A stretch of 64,000 nt of DNA, taken from NCBI RefSeq assembly GCF_024199845.1, contig NZ_JANADO010000001.1:248001-312000 (forward strand). The letters run 5' to 3'. The notes beneath the pieces are model-generated. The model searched no databases, was not told the DNA's origin, and worked only from the letters and a program-made list of their open reading frames with translations. A program made the position numbers and the translations under genes. This DNA is from Bradyrhizobium sp. CCGB12 (GTDB taxonomy: Bacteria > Pseudomonadota > Alphaproteobacteria > Rhizobiales > Xanthobacteraceae). Positions 52,631-61,184 of the stretch are shown here, one piece after another (positions within the stretch are counted from its first letter, which is position 1; each line of letters starts with the position of its first letter).

Positions 52631-53233
52631 CTACAGCTGCTCCTTGTAGCGCTCCTCCACGACCTCCTGACTGTCCGGCTCGCCGAGACTGGTCTGCTCG
52701 TGGATGATTTCGGTGATGCTCGGCATCACCGAACGCTGCACCTTCTCCGGCGACCACAGTTTTGAGCGCATCAGCGCCTTGCCGCAGTGGAAATAGACTT
52801 CGCTGACCGCGACGTTCAGCACCGCGCGCGGCGGCTTGCCGAACTCGACCATCGACGCCAGCAGATCAGGATCGGCCGACAGCGTGCCGCGTCCGCCGAC
52901 GCGCAGCGTCTCGTCGATCCCCGGCACGAAGAACAACAGATGCACGAAGCCCGAGCCTTCGACGACGTTGCGAAAGCTGTCGATCCGGTTGTTGCCGGAG
53001 CGGTCGGGCATCAACAGCTGGTTGGGGCCGGCGACGTGGACGAAGCCGATGCCGCCGCCGCGCGGCGAGGCATCGACGCTGCCGTCGGCGCCTGATGTCG
53101 CGAGCACGCAGAATGGCGACATCTCGATGAACTTCTTCGCATGGGCATCGATCGCGGGGCGCGCCTTCGCGATCACGCGGGGGCTCGGCTTGGCATAGAT
53201 GGTGGCGAGGTCTTCGGCGCAAAGATCGGTCAA
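52631..53233 (-). CDS. Pyridoxamine 5'-phosphate oxidase-like FMN-binding protein
   Basis: This 200-residue protein is of the split-barrel flavin-binding fold. Typical parts are FCVLATSGADGSVDASPRGG, the flavin strand VAGPNQLLMPDRSGNNRIDS and FVPGIDETLRVGGRG. It resembles the MSMEG_1061-type family, often annotated as PNPOx-like, rather than true PdxH. The start is a TTG at 53231-53233, chosen because GGAGG lies 7 bases before it and the protein opens with DLCAEDLATIYAKPSPR. It could reduce or bind a flavin/F420-type cofactor; the substrate is unknown. Confidence 0.85.
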   Translation of the reverse strand: MTDLCAEDLATIYAKPSPRVIAKARPAIDAHAKKFIEMSPFCVLATSGADGSVDASPRGGGIGFVHVAGPNQLLMPDRSGNNRIDSFRNVVEGSGFVHLLFFVPGIDETLRVGGRGTLSADPDLLASMVEFGKPPRAVLNVAVSEVYFHCGKALMRSKLWSPEKVQRSVMPSITEIIHEQTSLGEPDSQEVVEERYKEQL

Positions 53234-53365
53234 CGGCGTGCCTCCGCTTCAGCTCGGCCCAAAGCTAACCGATCAGCCGCCTCCAGCCAACAAGATCGAT
53301 CGCGTTCGACCGTATCCGCCGGCTCGAAGCAGCTGATGCGGCCAATATGGCCATCGATGCAAAAA

Positions 53366-54442
53366 TCAGCGGCGCGTCGCTTCAATGCCTTGCTGCGGCG
53401 CCGTCTGCAGAAACTGCCGGATCTGCTCGCTGTAGAATTTCGCATTGCCGGTGGTGCCGTGGCCGCGCGTCTCGGTGCTCGCGGGGATCAGGAGAAGGCG
53501 CCCGTTCTTGACCCGCTTCATCGCGGCCCCTGTGACGCCGGTCTCGGGTGGGTTGCGCTCGTCGTCGGCGGAATTGATCAGCAGCAGCGGCGCTTCGATT
53601 GCCTCCAGCTTCTCGCCGGCATTGTAGTCGTGCGAGGACTCCCACTGATAGACGAAGTCGTTGGCATCGGCCGTGATCGGCGTCGCCAGCCGATCGTCGA
53701 CGATCTTGTCCGCCTTCGCCGCCGTCGGCGCCTGCGATTGATAGGCCAGCGTGCCGCCGATGCTGGCGATGCCATAGGCGGTGATGGCGTATCTCATCAT
53801 GCGCGGCTGGCTGGTGTAATTGCCGCCATTGTAGTCGGGATCGTTGCGGATGGTGTCGAGCATGATCCGCCGCATCATCCAGTTGCGCGATGCCATCTCG
53901 GTCGGTTGCGAGGCCATCGGGACCAGCGCGTCCATCGCCTTCGGATATTTCTCGCCCCATAGCCAGGTTTGCATGCCGCCCATCGAATTGCCGATGACGA
54001 GCCGCAGATGCTTGACACCGAGTCCTTCCGTCACCAGGCGATACTGTGCCTCGACCATGTCGTCATAGTCGTATTTCGGGAAGCCCGTCTTCATGCCGTC
54101 GGACGGCTTTGACGATTTGCCGTGGCCGATATTGTCGGGAATGATGATGTAATATTTGGAGGCGTCGAGCGGTTGTCCGGCGCCGAACAACTCGCCGGCA
54201 AAGGCTGGCGTCAGCATGCTCGCGCCCGAACCGCCTGTTCCGTGCAACACCAGCACCGGCTGGCCTGAGGGCTCGCCGACAGTGGTGTAATGCAGGCGCA
54301 GTTCCGGCATGGTCTCGCCGGTGTGGAACTTGAAATCCCTGGCGATCCAGTCGCCTTGCTTCGGCGCCGGATAGTCGGCGGCCCATCCTGATGTCGAGAT
54401 CGATAGCAGAACGGCCGATAAGGCCACGCAAGACGCTTTCAT
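53366..54442 (-). CDS. Exported alpha/beta hydrolase (homoserine acetyltransferase-like fold)
   Basis: This 358-residue protein has a signal peptide (AVLLSISTSGWAAD). The alpha/beta hydrolase core has oxyanion loop LVLHGTGGSG, nucleophile elbow GNSMGGMQTW with Ser, an Asp in INSADDERNPPE and a His in ETRGHGTTGNA. The MetX-like family shares this layout, but with a signal peptide a transferase role in methionine synthesis is unlikely. A periplasmic esterase or hydrolase is more probable. GGGGGATC precedes the ATG. Confidence 0.85.
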   Translation of the reverse strand: MKASCVALSAVLLSISTSGWAADYPAPKQGDWIARDFKFHTGETMPELRLHYTTVGEPSGQPVLVLHGTGGSGASMLTPAFAGELFGAGQPLDASKYYIIIPDNIGHGKSSKPSDGMKTGFPKYDYDDMVEAQYRLVTEGLGVKHLRLVIGNSMGGMQTWLWGEKYPKAMDALVPMASQPTEMASRNWMMRRIMLDTIRNDPDYNGGNYTSQPRMMRYAITAYGIASIGGTLAYQSQAPTAAKADKIVDDRLATPITADANDFVYQWESSHDYNAGEKLEAIEAPLLLINSADDERNPPETGVTGAAMKRVKNGRLLLIPASTETRGHGTTGNAKFYSEQIRQFLQTAPQQGIEATRR

Positions 54443-54567
54443 GTTGATCCCCCCGCGCGACTCTTATGTGGCGGCCGCGCCGCTGCGGAACTTAACAGAA
54501 GTGCGGGGAAGGATGTAGGATTTCGCCGTGGTCGCTCGTCCTTGAGGAAAACATCCGGAGAGATTGC

Positions 54568-54834
54568 ATGTGCCGCAACATCAAGACGCTGTTCAACTTC
54601 GAGCCGCCGGCGACGGAGGACGAGATTCACGCCAGCGCGCTCCAGTTCGTGCGCAAGCTGTCCGGCTTCAACAAGCCGTCGCAGGCTAATGAGGAGGTGT
54701 TCGAGCGCGCAGTGGCCGAGGTGTCGGAGGCTGCACGGCGGCTGCTGGCCTCGCTGCACACCCATTCACCCGCGCGCGACCGTGGTGTCGAGGCGGAAAA
54801 GGCCAGGGAGCGCTCGCGTCTGCGGTTCGGTTAG
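54568..54834 (+). CDS. DUF2277 family protein
   Basis: This 88-residue soluble protein opens with MCRNIKTLFNFEPPATEDEI and continues with ASALQFVRKLSGFNKPS, the highly conserved start of DUF2277, including the Cys at position 2. It is preceded by GGAGAG. The family is widespread in bacteria without an assigned activity. A small membrane protein gene follows about 100 bp downstream. Confidence 0.85.
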   Translation: MCRNIKTLFNFEPPATEDEIHASALQFVRKLSGFNKPSQANEEVFERAVAEVSEAARRLLASLHTHSPARDRGVEAEKARERSRLRFG

Positions 54835-54932
54835 CGATGCCCAGAGATCCCATTGCGTGATCTGGCTCACGGAAGAACGCCTCTTGCTGCGCGATGATGT
54901 GCGCCGGGGTTTTGACAGCCCGGAGCACGATC

Positions 54933-55154
54933 ATGAGCCGCCCCCTTCTTCCTTTGAAAGCAGGTGCCATCACCTTCACGGTGCTGTGGACTGCCTGGAT
55001 GATGTGGTGGAGCGGGTCCTACAGCAGCGTCAACCTCGTCATCCTGGCGCTGCTTGGCACGTTGGTCGGCTATCTCTGGTATCGCGCCATGCGCTGGCAG
55101 TTCGAGCGCATGGGCATGCTGCCGCGCAAGGATGATTCCTCGCCGACGCGGTGA
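54933..55154 (+). CDS. Small membrane protein of unknown function
   Basis: This 73-residue protein has two hydrophobic helices (GAITFTVLWTAWMMWWSGSY and VNLVILALLGTLVGYLWYRA) and a basic C-terminal tail. The ATG at 54933 follows CGGAG and gives the natural start; the same frame is open a little further upstream. No family is recognised. Confidence 0.7.
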   Translation: MSRPLLPLKAGAITFTVLWTAWMMWWSGSYSSVNLVILALLGTLVGYLWYRAMRWQFERMGMLPRKDDSSPTR

Positions 55155-55184
55155 TTGCCGTGCGTCCGGGGCACGAGAGTGCCG

Positions 55185-55724
55185 CTACTCCTTGCCGTGC
55201 TTCTTCTTTTTCTTCTTTTTCCTGTGATCGTCGCCTTCGCCGTCGTCGCTCTCGTCATCGGCGATCGGCGCGTCAACCTCCTGCACGGCGGCCTCAAGCG
55301 CCTCGCGCTCCGCGGCTTCACGCTCGCGCTCGGCGACTTCACGTTCGCGCTGGCGGCGGCGTTCGTCCCAGGCGTCGAAGAGCTGCTCGAGCCACGGCAG
55401 CACCTGTTCGATCGACGGCAATTGACCGGCAGGCCCCGGCTCGCCACGCGAGCCTTGCGGCCCCGCCGGCCCCTGCGGTCCGACAGGCCCCTGCGCACCG
55501 ACTGGCCCGCGCGGGCCGGCTTCGCCTTGCTTGCCTTGTGGACCGGCCTTGCCTGGCTGTCCGGCCTTGCCGAGCGGCCCTGGCTTGCCTTGCGGGCCCG
55601 GCTTGCCGCGCGCGCCGTCGGGCCCGCGCCGGCCCGGATGACCCTGCGGTCCCGGCCGTCCCGGCTCGCCCGGCCGCCCGCGCGGTCCCTGAGCTCCCTG
55701 CCGTCGTCCCTGATCGTCTGCCAC
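55185..55724 (-). CDS. Cytoplasmic collagen-like protein with charged coiled-coil C-terminus
   Basis: This 179-residue protein starts with GTG after AGGGAG. Residues 10-102 are 31 uninterrupted Gly-X-Y triplets rich in Pro, Gln, Lys and Arg, a collagen triple-helix sequence. A short globular or trimerisation part follows ([20 protein letters not shown]). A highly charged helix of Arg/Glu ([20 protein letters not shown]) comes next, then an acidic stretch and a Lys-rich end ([11 protein letters not shown]). No signal peptide or membrane segment is seen, so it probably stays in the cytoplasm, which is unusual for collagen-like proteins. It could form rod-like trimers; the function is unknown. 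Confidence 0.8.
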   Translation of the reverse strand: MADDQGRRQGAQGPRGRPGEPGRPGPQGHPGRRGPDGARGKPGPQGKPGPLGKAGQPGKAGPQGKQGEAGPRGPVGAQGPVGPQGPAGPQGSRGEPGPAGQLPSIEQVLPWLEQLFDAWDERRRQREREVAEREREAAEREALEAAVQEVDAPIADDESDDGEGDDHRKKKKKKKHGKE

Positions 55725-55837
55725 GCCACTGCTCCCTCTCGCGGAAGCAAGCTACTTAGCGGTGTTTGACGACAGCAGCAATTCCGCCCGCGTTTCGCGC
55801 GGGATCGGTCAACATCAATCGGCACGCGGGCCGCGCG

Positions 55838-56086
55838 CTAATCCTGATAGGCGGGCACGTCGATTCCGGACGCGGCATAGAGCCGGATCTTGTTGCGCAG
55901 CGTCCGCACCGACAGGCCGAGCACGCGCGAGGCGCGCGTGCGGTTGCCGTCGCAGCGTGCCAGCGTCTGCAGCACGAGCTCGCGCTCGACCTCGTCGACG
56001 GTTGCGCCGATCAGCAACGGAACGATCTGGTTGGGTGCAAGGAATTGGGCGCCGTGCTCGGGCGCAGCGACATGAACAGTGGTCAT
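55838..56086 (-). CDS. Orphan Fis-type helix-turn-helix protein
   Basis: This 82-residue protein ends with the Fis-type DNA-binding domain found at the C-terminus of NtrC-like activators: VERELVLQTLARCDGNRTRA, then SRVLGLSVRTLRNKIRLY. The first 30 residues carry no receiver or AAA+ domain, so it cannot act as a sigma-54 activator by itself. The ATG at 56084-56086 gives MTTVHVAAPEHG; the frame is open to 56152 without character. It may be a small nucleoid-associated or regulatory DNA-binding protein. Confidence 0.75.
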   Translation of the reverse strand: MTTVHVAAPEHGAQFLAPNQIVPLLIGATVDEVERELVLQTLARCDGNRTRASRVLGLSVRTLRNKIRLYAASGIDVPAYQD

Positions 56087-56286
56087 CAATATACTCCCCG
56101 ACCAACGCCCGCTTCCATCGTTGGAAGCGGATCGAGAACAAACGACCCCCAAGCCGTAGAACCACGGTGGGCGGGTTTGGTTAACGAAAGGTTAACAGCG
56201 GGCGATCGCACCAATTGACCTCAGGATTGCCGTGATGCCGCCGTGATTGGTGTGGGATGCGAAGTGATGCGGCCCTATCTCGCGCT

Positions 56287-56335
56287 GTCATGCCCCGCCC
56301 AAGTGCGCAATTGCGCACGAGGGGCGGGCGATGAC
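56287..56335. repeat. Short palindromic repeat with 16-bp perfect core
   Basis: The core GTGCGCAATTGCGCAC (56303-56318) is a perfect palindrome. It is flanked by GTCATGCCCCGCCC and GGGGCGGGCGATGAC as longer arms. It is a variant of the GTCATGCCCGGGC-type repeats and ends 28 bp before the stop of the SDR gene. Confidence 0.75.
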
Positions 56336-56363
56336 TGCGGTGTGTGATGAGATGAGTCGCGCG

Positions 56364-57131
56364 TCACACCGTCCGGTATCCGCCGTCCACCATCACGATC
56401 GTTCCCGTGACATAGGCGGACAGATCTGATGCGAGGAAGATCGCGGGGCCGACGATGTCTTCGGGCTTGCCGGTGCGCGCCAGCGGGGTGTGATCGACGA
56501 AGGCCTGCACCAGAGCCGGATTGGTCGCGCGCACATTGGCGTTGATGTTGGTCTCGATGAAGCCGGGCCCGATCGCGTTGACGCGCACGCCTTCCTTGCC
56601 GAGCTCGACCGCCAGCGCCTTGGTGAAGCCGAGCACGCCATGCTTGGAAGTCGTATAGGCCGCCGAGCTTGGCGTGCGCAGATGCACGAAGGACTGGATC
56701 GAGCCGATATTGACGATGCGGCCTTTGCTCGCGCGCAGCGGGCTAAGGAAGGCCTGCGTCATGTTGAAGACGCCGTTGAGGTTGAGCGAGATGATGTCGT
56801 TCCAGTCCTTCGCCACCGTCTCGGTCTCGGCGGTGAAGGCGTTGCGGCGGGTGATGCCCGCATTGTTGACGAGGATCGAGACCTGCCCGACCTTGTCGGC
56901 GACTTGCTTCGCTAGTGCAAAGCAGTCCTCGCGCCGGGTCACGTCGAGCGCAAAGCTCTCGGCCTTGCCGCCGGCTTTGCGGATCTCCTGAGCCGCTTCC
57001 GCGACCGTGTCGGCATTGACGTCGAGCAGCACCACTTGCGCGCCTTCCCGCGCGTAACCGGCCGCGATGGCCCGGCCGATGCCGGAACCGGCGCCGGTGA
57101 CCACGGCGATGTGGTTTGCGAGCAATGCCAT
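56364..57131 (-). CDS. Short-chain dehydrogenase/reductase (FabG-like)
   Basis: This 255-residue classical SDR has cofactor motif TGAGSGIG at residues 12-19, NNAGITRRN, catalytic Ser in VNIGSIQSF, YxxxK in AYTTSKHG and the C-terminal VTGTIVMVDGGYRTV. It likely uses NAD(P)(H) on a hydroxyl/keto pair of a small molecule. It stands alone; no pathway partner is adjacent. Confidence 0.9.
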   Translation of the reverse strand: MALLANHIAVVTGAGSGIGRAIAAGYAREGAQVVLLDVNADTVAEAAQEIRKAGGKAESFALDVTRREDCFALAKQVADKVGQVSILVNNAGITRRNAFTAETETVAKDWNDIISLNLNGVFNMTQAFLSPLRASKGRIVNIGSIQSFVHLRTPSSAAYTTSKHGVLGFTKALAVELGKEGVRVNAIGPGFIETNINANVRATNPALVQAFVDHTPLARTGKPEDIVGPAIFLASDLSAYVTGTIVMVDGGYRTV

Positions 57132-57242
57132 GACAATTTCCTCCCGATTTCGTTTTTAAGTTTCATGAAAGGCTAACTCGAAATTAAGGGGTCGGAAACG
57201 GCGGCCTTGGCATACTGATCTTCATCGCTAAACGTTGCGCGC

Positions 57243-57728
57243 ATGATGGAACGGCTCGAAACCTGGAAACTCGCTCTCGAACGCCTGCGGTTGGCGCAAT
57301 CAGCCGACTGGGCCGAGGCAGGCCGGCTCGTGGCCGAGATCGTGCGGATGAGCACGGACGTCACGTTGCGCCAGGCGGCGGAGCAGGCGCTTCCGGTGCT
57401 GCGCCAGGCCGTGGACCATGACGACCACAGCATCACGCTGGCAGCCCAGCGCCGCCTCGGCGTTGTCCTCGAGGTCGTCCATGATCTCTCCGCGCCGCGC
57501 TTCGGCCGCCGCAATGCGATGCCGAAGAAGCTGTCCAGCGAGGATCGCGCGCGCAAGGTGCTCGGCCTGCCGCTCGCGGTGCAGCTCACCTGCGAGGATA
57601 TCAACCAGGCCTATCGCCGCGCGGCCAAGGGCATGCATCCCGACCACGGCGGCAGCGCGGAAGCCTTCATCGACCTCGCCGCCGCGCGCGACATCCTCAT
57701 CCATCCCGGCGCGCACAAGGACGCGTGA
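57243..57728 (+). CDS. J-domain-like protein
   Basis: This 161-residue protein has an N-terminal helical part (residues 1-85) without family similarity. The C-terminal J-like domain has VLGLPLAVQLTCEDINQAYR followed by KGMHPDHGGSAEAF. The HPD tripeptide that activates Hsp70 is present, so it may be a co-chaperone. The usual Gly/Phe and zinc-finger parts of DnaJ are missing. Two adjacent ATGs (57243, 57246) are possible starts. A hairpin terminator for the opposite strand follows. Confidence 0.8.
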   Translation: MMERLETWKLALERLRLAQSADWAEAGRLVAEIVRMSTDVTLRQAAEQALPVLRQAVDHDDHSITLAAQRRLGVVLEVVHDLSAPRFGRRNAMPKKLSSEDRARKVLGLPLAVQLTCEDINQAYRRAAKGMHPDHGGSAEAFIDLAAARDILIHPGAHKDA

Positions 57729-57763
57729 GAGCGCGCCAGCGTTCGTATCACGCAAAAACAAGC

Positions 57764-57788
57764 GGGCAAGGACGCAAGGTCCTTGCCC
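57764..57788 (-). terminator. Strong hairpin downstream of the 57814 gene
   Basis: GGGCAAGGAC-GCAAG-GTCCTTGCCC is a perfect 10-bp stem. Read leftward it is followed by GCTTGTTTTTG, so it should terminate transcription of the minus-strand peptide genes. Confidence 0.75.
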
Positions 57789-57813
57789 GGCTCTTCGTTC
57801 GCCGATCGAAATC

Positions 57814-58065
57814 TTACCAGCTGCAGTGGCCGTTCTTCAGCGACGTATCCTTCAGCATGAGCGCGTCGACGAAGGTCGGCACGGTCGCGCTGGCGCGGTG
57901 GTAGCCGGCCGGCCACGGCGTGGTCGGGACGCTCTCGTCCCAGATCTGGCAGAAGCCGGTGTCCTGCCAGCGGATCAGGTGATAGCCGGCTTCGGCCGGG
58001 CTCGCGGCGACGAAGGCGGTGACGGCAAGACCCGCGGCAGCGCACAGCATGGAAATACGACGCAT
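57814..58065 (-). CDS. Small secreted protein, paralogue of the 58305 gene product
   Basis: This 83-residue protein has a signal peptide (MRRISMLCAAAGLAVTAFVA, cleavage after AEA) and a mature part of about 57 residues with the motif YHLIRWQDTGFCQIWDE, shared with its neighbour, and a second Cys in NGHCSW at the end. The ATG at 58063-58065 is the natural signal-peptide start. The motif and cysteines suggest a small disulfide-bonded periplasmic or secreted protein. The function is unknown. A terminator lies downstream. Confidence 0.8.
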   Translation of the reverse strand: MRRISMLCAAAGLAVTAFVAASPAEAGYHLIRWQDTGFCQIWDESVPTTPWPAGYHRASATVPTFVDALMLKDTSLKNGHCSW

Positions 58066-58304
58066 GATCAGCTCCTCAAAATGAAAGATGTGATGCGCCT
58101 CCCGACAATGATGGGGAGGGGTGGTGCGGGCCGCTTTTGGGGATGCGCCCCGGACAAGATGTGAGTAGTTCCGCCGGCCGCCCAGGTTCAAAGAGGCGCG
58201 CGGAACATGCGTGATTTCGGCCGGAAAATGCGGGACATGGTTGAAAAGAAAAGAGCGGATCGCTCGCGCGACCCGCCCCTCAAATTTGAATCCTTTGCAC
58301 GAGC

Positions 58305-58565
58305 TCAGAGCGTGCAGCGGCGCTCCGAGCGCAGCTTGATCTGCAGGTCGGAAGCCTGCTGGAAGGTCGGGAGCGGCTTGCTGACGACCTTGTAAGTCGA
58401 CACCCCAATTTGGAACGGCTTGTACTGCAGGTCCTCGTTCCAGACCTGGCAGATGCCGGTGTTCTCCCAGCGGATCACGTAATAGCCGACCTTCGCGGAC
58501 GCCGGCACGGCGAACACGGACGAAGCGATGCCGGCAACGGCACAAAGGGCGAGAACGCGACGCAT
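58305..58565 (-). CDS. Small secreted protein, paralogue of the 57814 gene product
   Basis: This 86-residue protein has a signal peptide (MRRVLALCAVAGIASSVFAV, cleavage after SAKA) and the shared motif YYVIRWENTGICQVWNED, with a final Cys in SERRCTL. It is aligned over its whole length with the 57814 gene product 240 bp downstream, so the two arose by tandem duplication. The function is unknown. Confidence 0.8.
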   Translation of the reverse strand: MRRVLALCAVAGIASSVFAVPASAKVGYYVIRWENTGICQVWNEDLQYKPFQIGVSTYKVVSKPLPTFQQASDLQIKLRSERRCTL

Positions 58566-58722
58566 GAAGTATCTCCTTGTGGGGGAAGTGGGACCTGAAA
58601 ACCCGTGCGGTAAAAGCAGGTCCTTTGCAAGCCGGGGGGCGCGGCCGTTCACGGACATGTCAGATGCCGCCGTGCACTTGGTTTGGCCGCGTGCCCGACA
58701 AGTCACACGCGCTCGGCGTGGC

Positions 58723-59106
58723 TCACTTCGAAAGCGAGGCCACCGCCTCGATCTCGATCAGCATCCGGGGATCAGGCAGCGCCCGTACCACGCAAGTCGT
58801 GCGCGCGGGGTAGGGCGGCGGGCCGAAGGCGCCGGCATAGAGCGCGTTCATGGCGGCGACATCAGAGGCGCGGGTCAGGAGCACGTTGACCTTGACGAGG
58901 TCGCGGAACGTCGCGCCCGCCTCGTCCAGCACGCGCCTGATATTGACGACGACATTGGCGAACTGCGTCTCGAAGCCTTCGGGCAGCGCGCCATGGGCGT
59001 CGAAGCCGGGAATGCCGGAGACGAACAGGAGATCGCCGACGCGGGTGGCAAAAGACAGCGGCGGTGCCTTGATGTGCGGTGGGGGCGCGAAATGCTGGAT
59101 CGGCAT
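58723..59106 (-). CDS. RidA/YjgF/UK114 family protein
   Basis: This 127-residue protein is of the RidA fold: LSFATRVGDLLFVSGIPGFD in the front, FETQFANVVVNIRRVLDEAG in the middle and TCVVRALPDPRMLIEIEAVA at the end, with the catalytic-type Arg of RidA (CVVRA). RidA proteins hydrolyse reactive enamine/imine intermediates from amino-acid metabolism. It may be an imine deaminase or a member of another subgroup. It stands alone. Confidence 0.88.
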   Translation of the reverse strand: MPIQHFAPPPHIKAPPLSFATRVGDLLFVSGIPGFDAHGALPEGFETQFANVVVNIRRVLDEAGATFRDLVKVNVLLTRASDVAAMNALYAGAFGPPPYPARTTCVVRALPDPRMLIEIEAVASLSK

Positions 59107-59339
59107 GGGATCACCTCGGAACGGTGTTCTCTCGTTTTGGGAACGTAGCGGTCCGGCCGGGTCCGCTCAAAGCAAAAAATGCGAAAACAACCCCATGCAC
59201 AGTAGAAAAACCAAGGCCCGTCAATACGTTCTGAAAATCAGAAATAAAGCTTGCCCCGTCGGGCAAAACAGGGGCAGAATGGCGTGATGGCGGTGGTCGC
59301 GGCTCGCACCGACGGGGCGCAATCGCGGCCGCTCTTCGC

Positions 59340-59474
59340 CTCTCCCCGCATGCGGGGAGAGGCCGGAATTTGCGTGAGCAAATTCCGGGTGAGGGGGAGT
59401 TTCCGCGAGTCCCGCTGCGTCCGTTTGCGCGGGTAGAGCCCCTCCACTCTCCCCGCAAGAGCGGGGCGAGGGAG
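59340..59474. repeat. Intergenic palindromic repeat, CTCTCCCCGCATGCGGGGAGAG type
   Basis: The left unit CTCTCCCCGCATGCGGGGAGAG is a near-perfect palindrome, followed by GGAATTTGCGTGAGCAAATTCC, a second hairpin. After a spacer, CTCTCCCCGCAAGAGCGGGG completes the element. It belongs to the same group as the elements at 19038-19158 and 43120-43150. It lies within the 461 bp between the RidA gene and the 59568 gene, which otherwise hold nothing recognisable. Confidence 0.8.
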
Positions 59475-59567
59475 AATTCCCCCATCATTTTGCCGCCGCG
59501 ATCCATCGGATAGATTCGCTGCGTCTGATTCGATTCCTCCCTTGAAAAATAGCCCCCGGAGACGCCC

Positions 59568-60002
59568 ATGAAGATCGCATCCACCTTTCGCGCCGCGCTG
59601 GTCGCCATCGCCGCTGTTGCCGGCTTCTCGACCTCGGCGATGGCCGACGGCGGCTTCGTGACGCTGACGATCTACAAGGCGGGCTGGATCATCGGCGGTT
59701 CCGGCGGCTCGGGCGTGCTGAACTTCCGCGGCCGCTCCTATGCGCTCTCGACCGGCGGGCTCGACTACGGCCTCGTCTTCGGCGGCTCGAAGACCGTGCT
59801 GCGCGGCCGCGTCTCCAACATCAACCGCCCCTCCGATGTCGCCGGCGTCTACGGCGCGGCCGGTGCCGGCCTCGCGGTGGGCCGCGGCGCCCGCGCCATC
59901 GTGCTGACCAACCAGAAGGGCGCGGTGCTGGAGCTGACCGGCCACCAGGTCGGCCTGATGGCGAATGCGGATCTCAGCGGTCTTGCGATCACGATGAGGT
60001 AG
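59568..60002 (+). CDS. Exported Gly/Val-rich protein of unknown function
   Basis: This 144-residue protein has a signal peptide (STFRAALVAIAAVAGFSTSA, cleavage after AMA) and a mature part rich in Gly and short beta strands (FVTLTIYKAGWIIGGSGGSG, then SYALSTGGLDYGLVFGGS). This suggests a small beta-barrel or lipid-binding periplasmic domain. I do not recognise the family with confidence. The repeat-filled region upstream must hold its promoter. It is convergent with the next gene. Confidence 0.75.
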   Translation: MKIASTFRAALVAIAAVAGFSTSAMADGGFVTLTIYKAGWIIGGSGGSGVLNFRGRSYALSTGGLDYGLVFGGSKTVLRGRVSNINRPSDVAGVYGAAGAGLAVGRGARAIVLTNQKGAVLELTGHQVGLMANADLSGLAITMR

Positions 60003-60040
60003 CGTGCGGCGAAACCTGCCGGCACGTCGCTCGAACCTTG

Positions 60041-60916
60041 CTAGCGCACCTGCGGCCGCAATTGCACTGGCGGCTCCCGCTGCGCTCTGGCCTGCGTCGC
60101 CGGTGGCGGCGTCGGCGTGCGTGCGGGGGCGGTCACGGGCCGCGGCAAGGGCGTCACCGTCGCCGCCCGCTGATGCTGTTCGGCGGCGGTGGCAACGAGA
60201 CGCGCCACCTGTTCCTGATTGGCTTTGACCTGCTCGGCGGTATTCGCCTGGTCGCGGGCCAGCTGGTCCTGGCTGGCTTTGAGCTCGTCGATCTTTTGCA
60301 GCACGTTGGCGAGATCGCGCGACATCGTCTCGAGCAATTGTGTCAGCTCGGCGGGTATCGCGGCAGCGGTTGGCACCATCTCTTGCTGTGTCGCCCGAGC
60401 CGCCTCTTGCTGTGTCGTCCGAGCCGCAGGTGGGGCTTGCGAAAGGGTCGCGTCAGCCGCAGCCAACCGAACGGAAGGCGCGTCCGGCTCGATGGAGGCC
60501 TGCGTTTTATCGTTCGGCAGCACGGACGCCGAAACCGCTTGCGGCGCCCAGCGGGAAATCATCTGCTGCGTCGCTTCGCTGGCGAACTGTGAGGCAAAGG
60601 CGGCGCTGAAGATGCACGCTGCCAACAAGAGGCCGATCAAGCCGCGCCGCGTTGACCTATGCCGGGAGGACCGGCGATCGAGCTTGTGGCCCGCCTTGGG
60701 CTCCAATCTGGACATCTGCTGGTTCATACGCGCGAGCTGCTCATCGGCGAGCGCGATCTGTTCATAGGCATGCGCGAGCCTTTCATCGGCGCGTGCAACC
60801 AGCTCCTTGTCCGGCTTGGACAGTCCCGATCTCGGCGTGGAGGGTCCCGGATCGACGGCGGGTGCATCGGCCGGCTCGATGTGGGGGATGGACTGAATTT
60901 CCAGAGTGGACTGCAT
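60041..60916 (-). CDS. Membrane-anchored coiled-coil protein of unknown function
   Basis: This 291-residue protein has an N-terminal cytoplasmic part with a helical repeat-like stretch (VARADERLAHAYEQIALADE, then QLARMNQQMSRLEP). A basic segment precedes a single transmembrane helix (GLIGLLLAACIFSAAFASQF). The periplasmic part has QQEAARATQQEM repeats, a coiled coil (LAQVLQKIDELKASQDQLAR-like) and a Pro-rich end. No catalytic motif is seen. Proteins of this plan are common in Bradyrhizobium, with no known function. Confidence 0.75.
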   Translation of the reverse strand: MQSTLEIQSIPHIEPADAPAVDPGPSTPRSGLSKPDKELVARADERLAHAYEQIALADEQLARMNQQMSRLEPKAGHKLDRRSSRHRSTRRGLIGLLLAACIFSAAFASQFASEATQQMISRWAPQAVSASVLPNDKTQASIEPDAPSVRLAAADATLSQAPPAARTTQQEAARATQQEMVPTAAAIPAELTQLLETMSRDLANVLQKIDELKASQDQLARDQANTAEQVKANQEQVARLVATAAEQHQRAATVTPLPRPVTAPARTPTPPPATQARAQREPPVQLRPQVR

Positions 60917-61150
60917 CTGCGCCTCCTGCCCGGGTTGACGCTGAATGAGGTGGGTCGTCCGACTTCCGCATTACGCACTCCCTAGTGCAGCTTTGACCAA
61001 AGCAAGACTAAGGCATGGAATCTCTGGGGCTGATTTTGGGTGATAACCTGTCAGTCACAGACGAAAGCGGGATCTGAGCCGGTCACAAGCGCGGGCGCGC
61101 CACACGCGACGACGCAAGGCGCAACCCGCCACCTCGGGTGCCCCGCGGAA

Positions 61151-61184
61151 ACCAAGTGGGTTTACCCCGCGCTAACCCACCCTA
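61151..61184. repeat. Truncated copy of the CGTAGGGTGGG-type repeat
   Basis: Only the right half is left (ACCAAGTGGGTTTACC...GCTAACCCACCCTA). It matches the right half of the complete copy at 63710-63798. Its outer end, read leftward as TAGGGTGGG, supplies the TAG stop of the GST gene that ends at 61182. Confidence 0.65.

Noticed and set aside
57814..58545. Long version of the 57814 frame (243 codons)
   Set aside because: The upstream 160 codons run antisense to nothing conserved and pass through the neighbouring paralogue in another frame; the real start is the signal-peptide Met at 58065.
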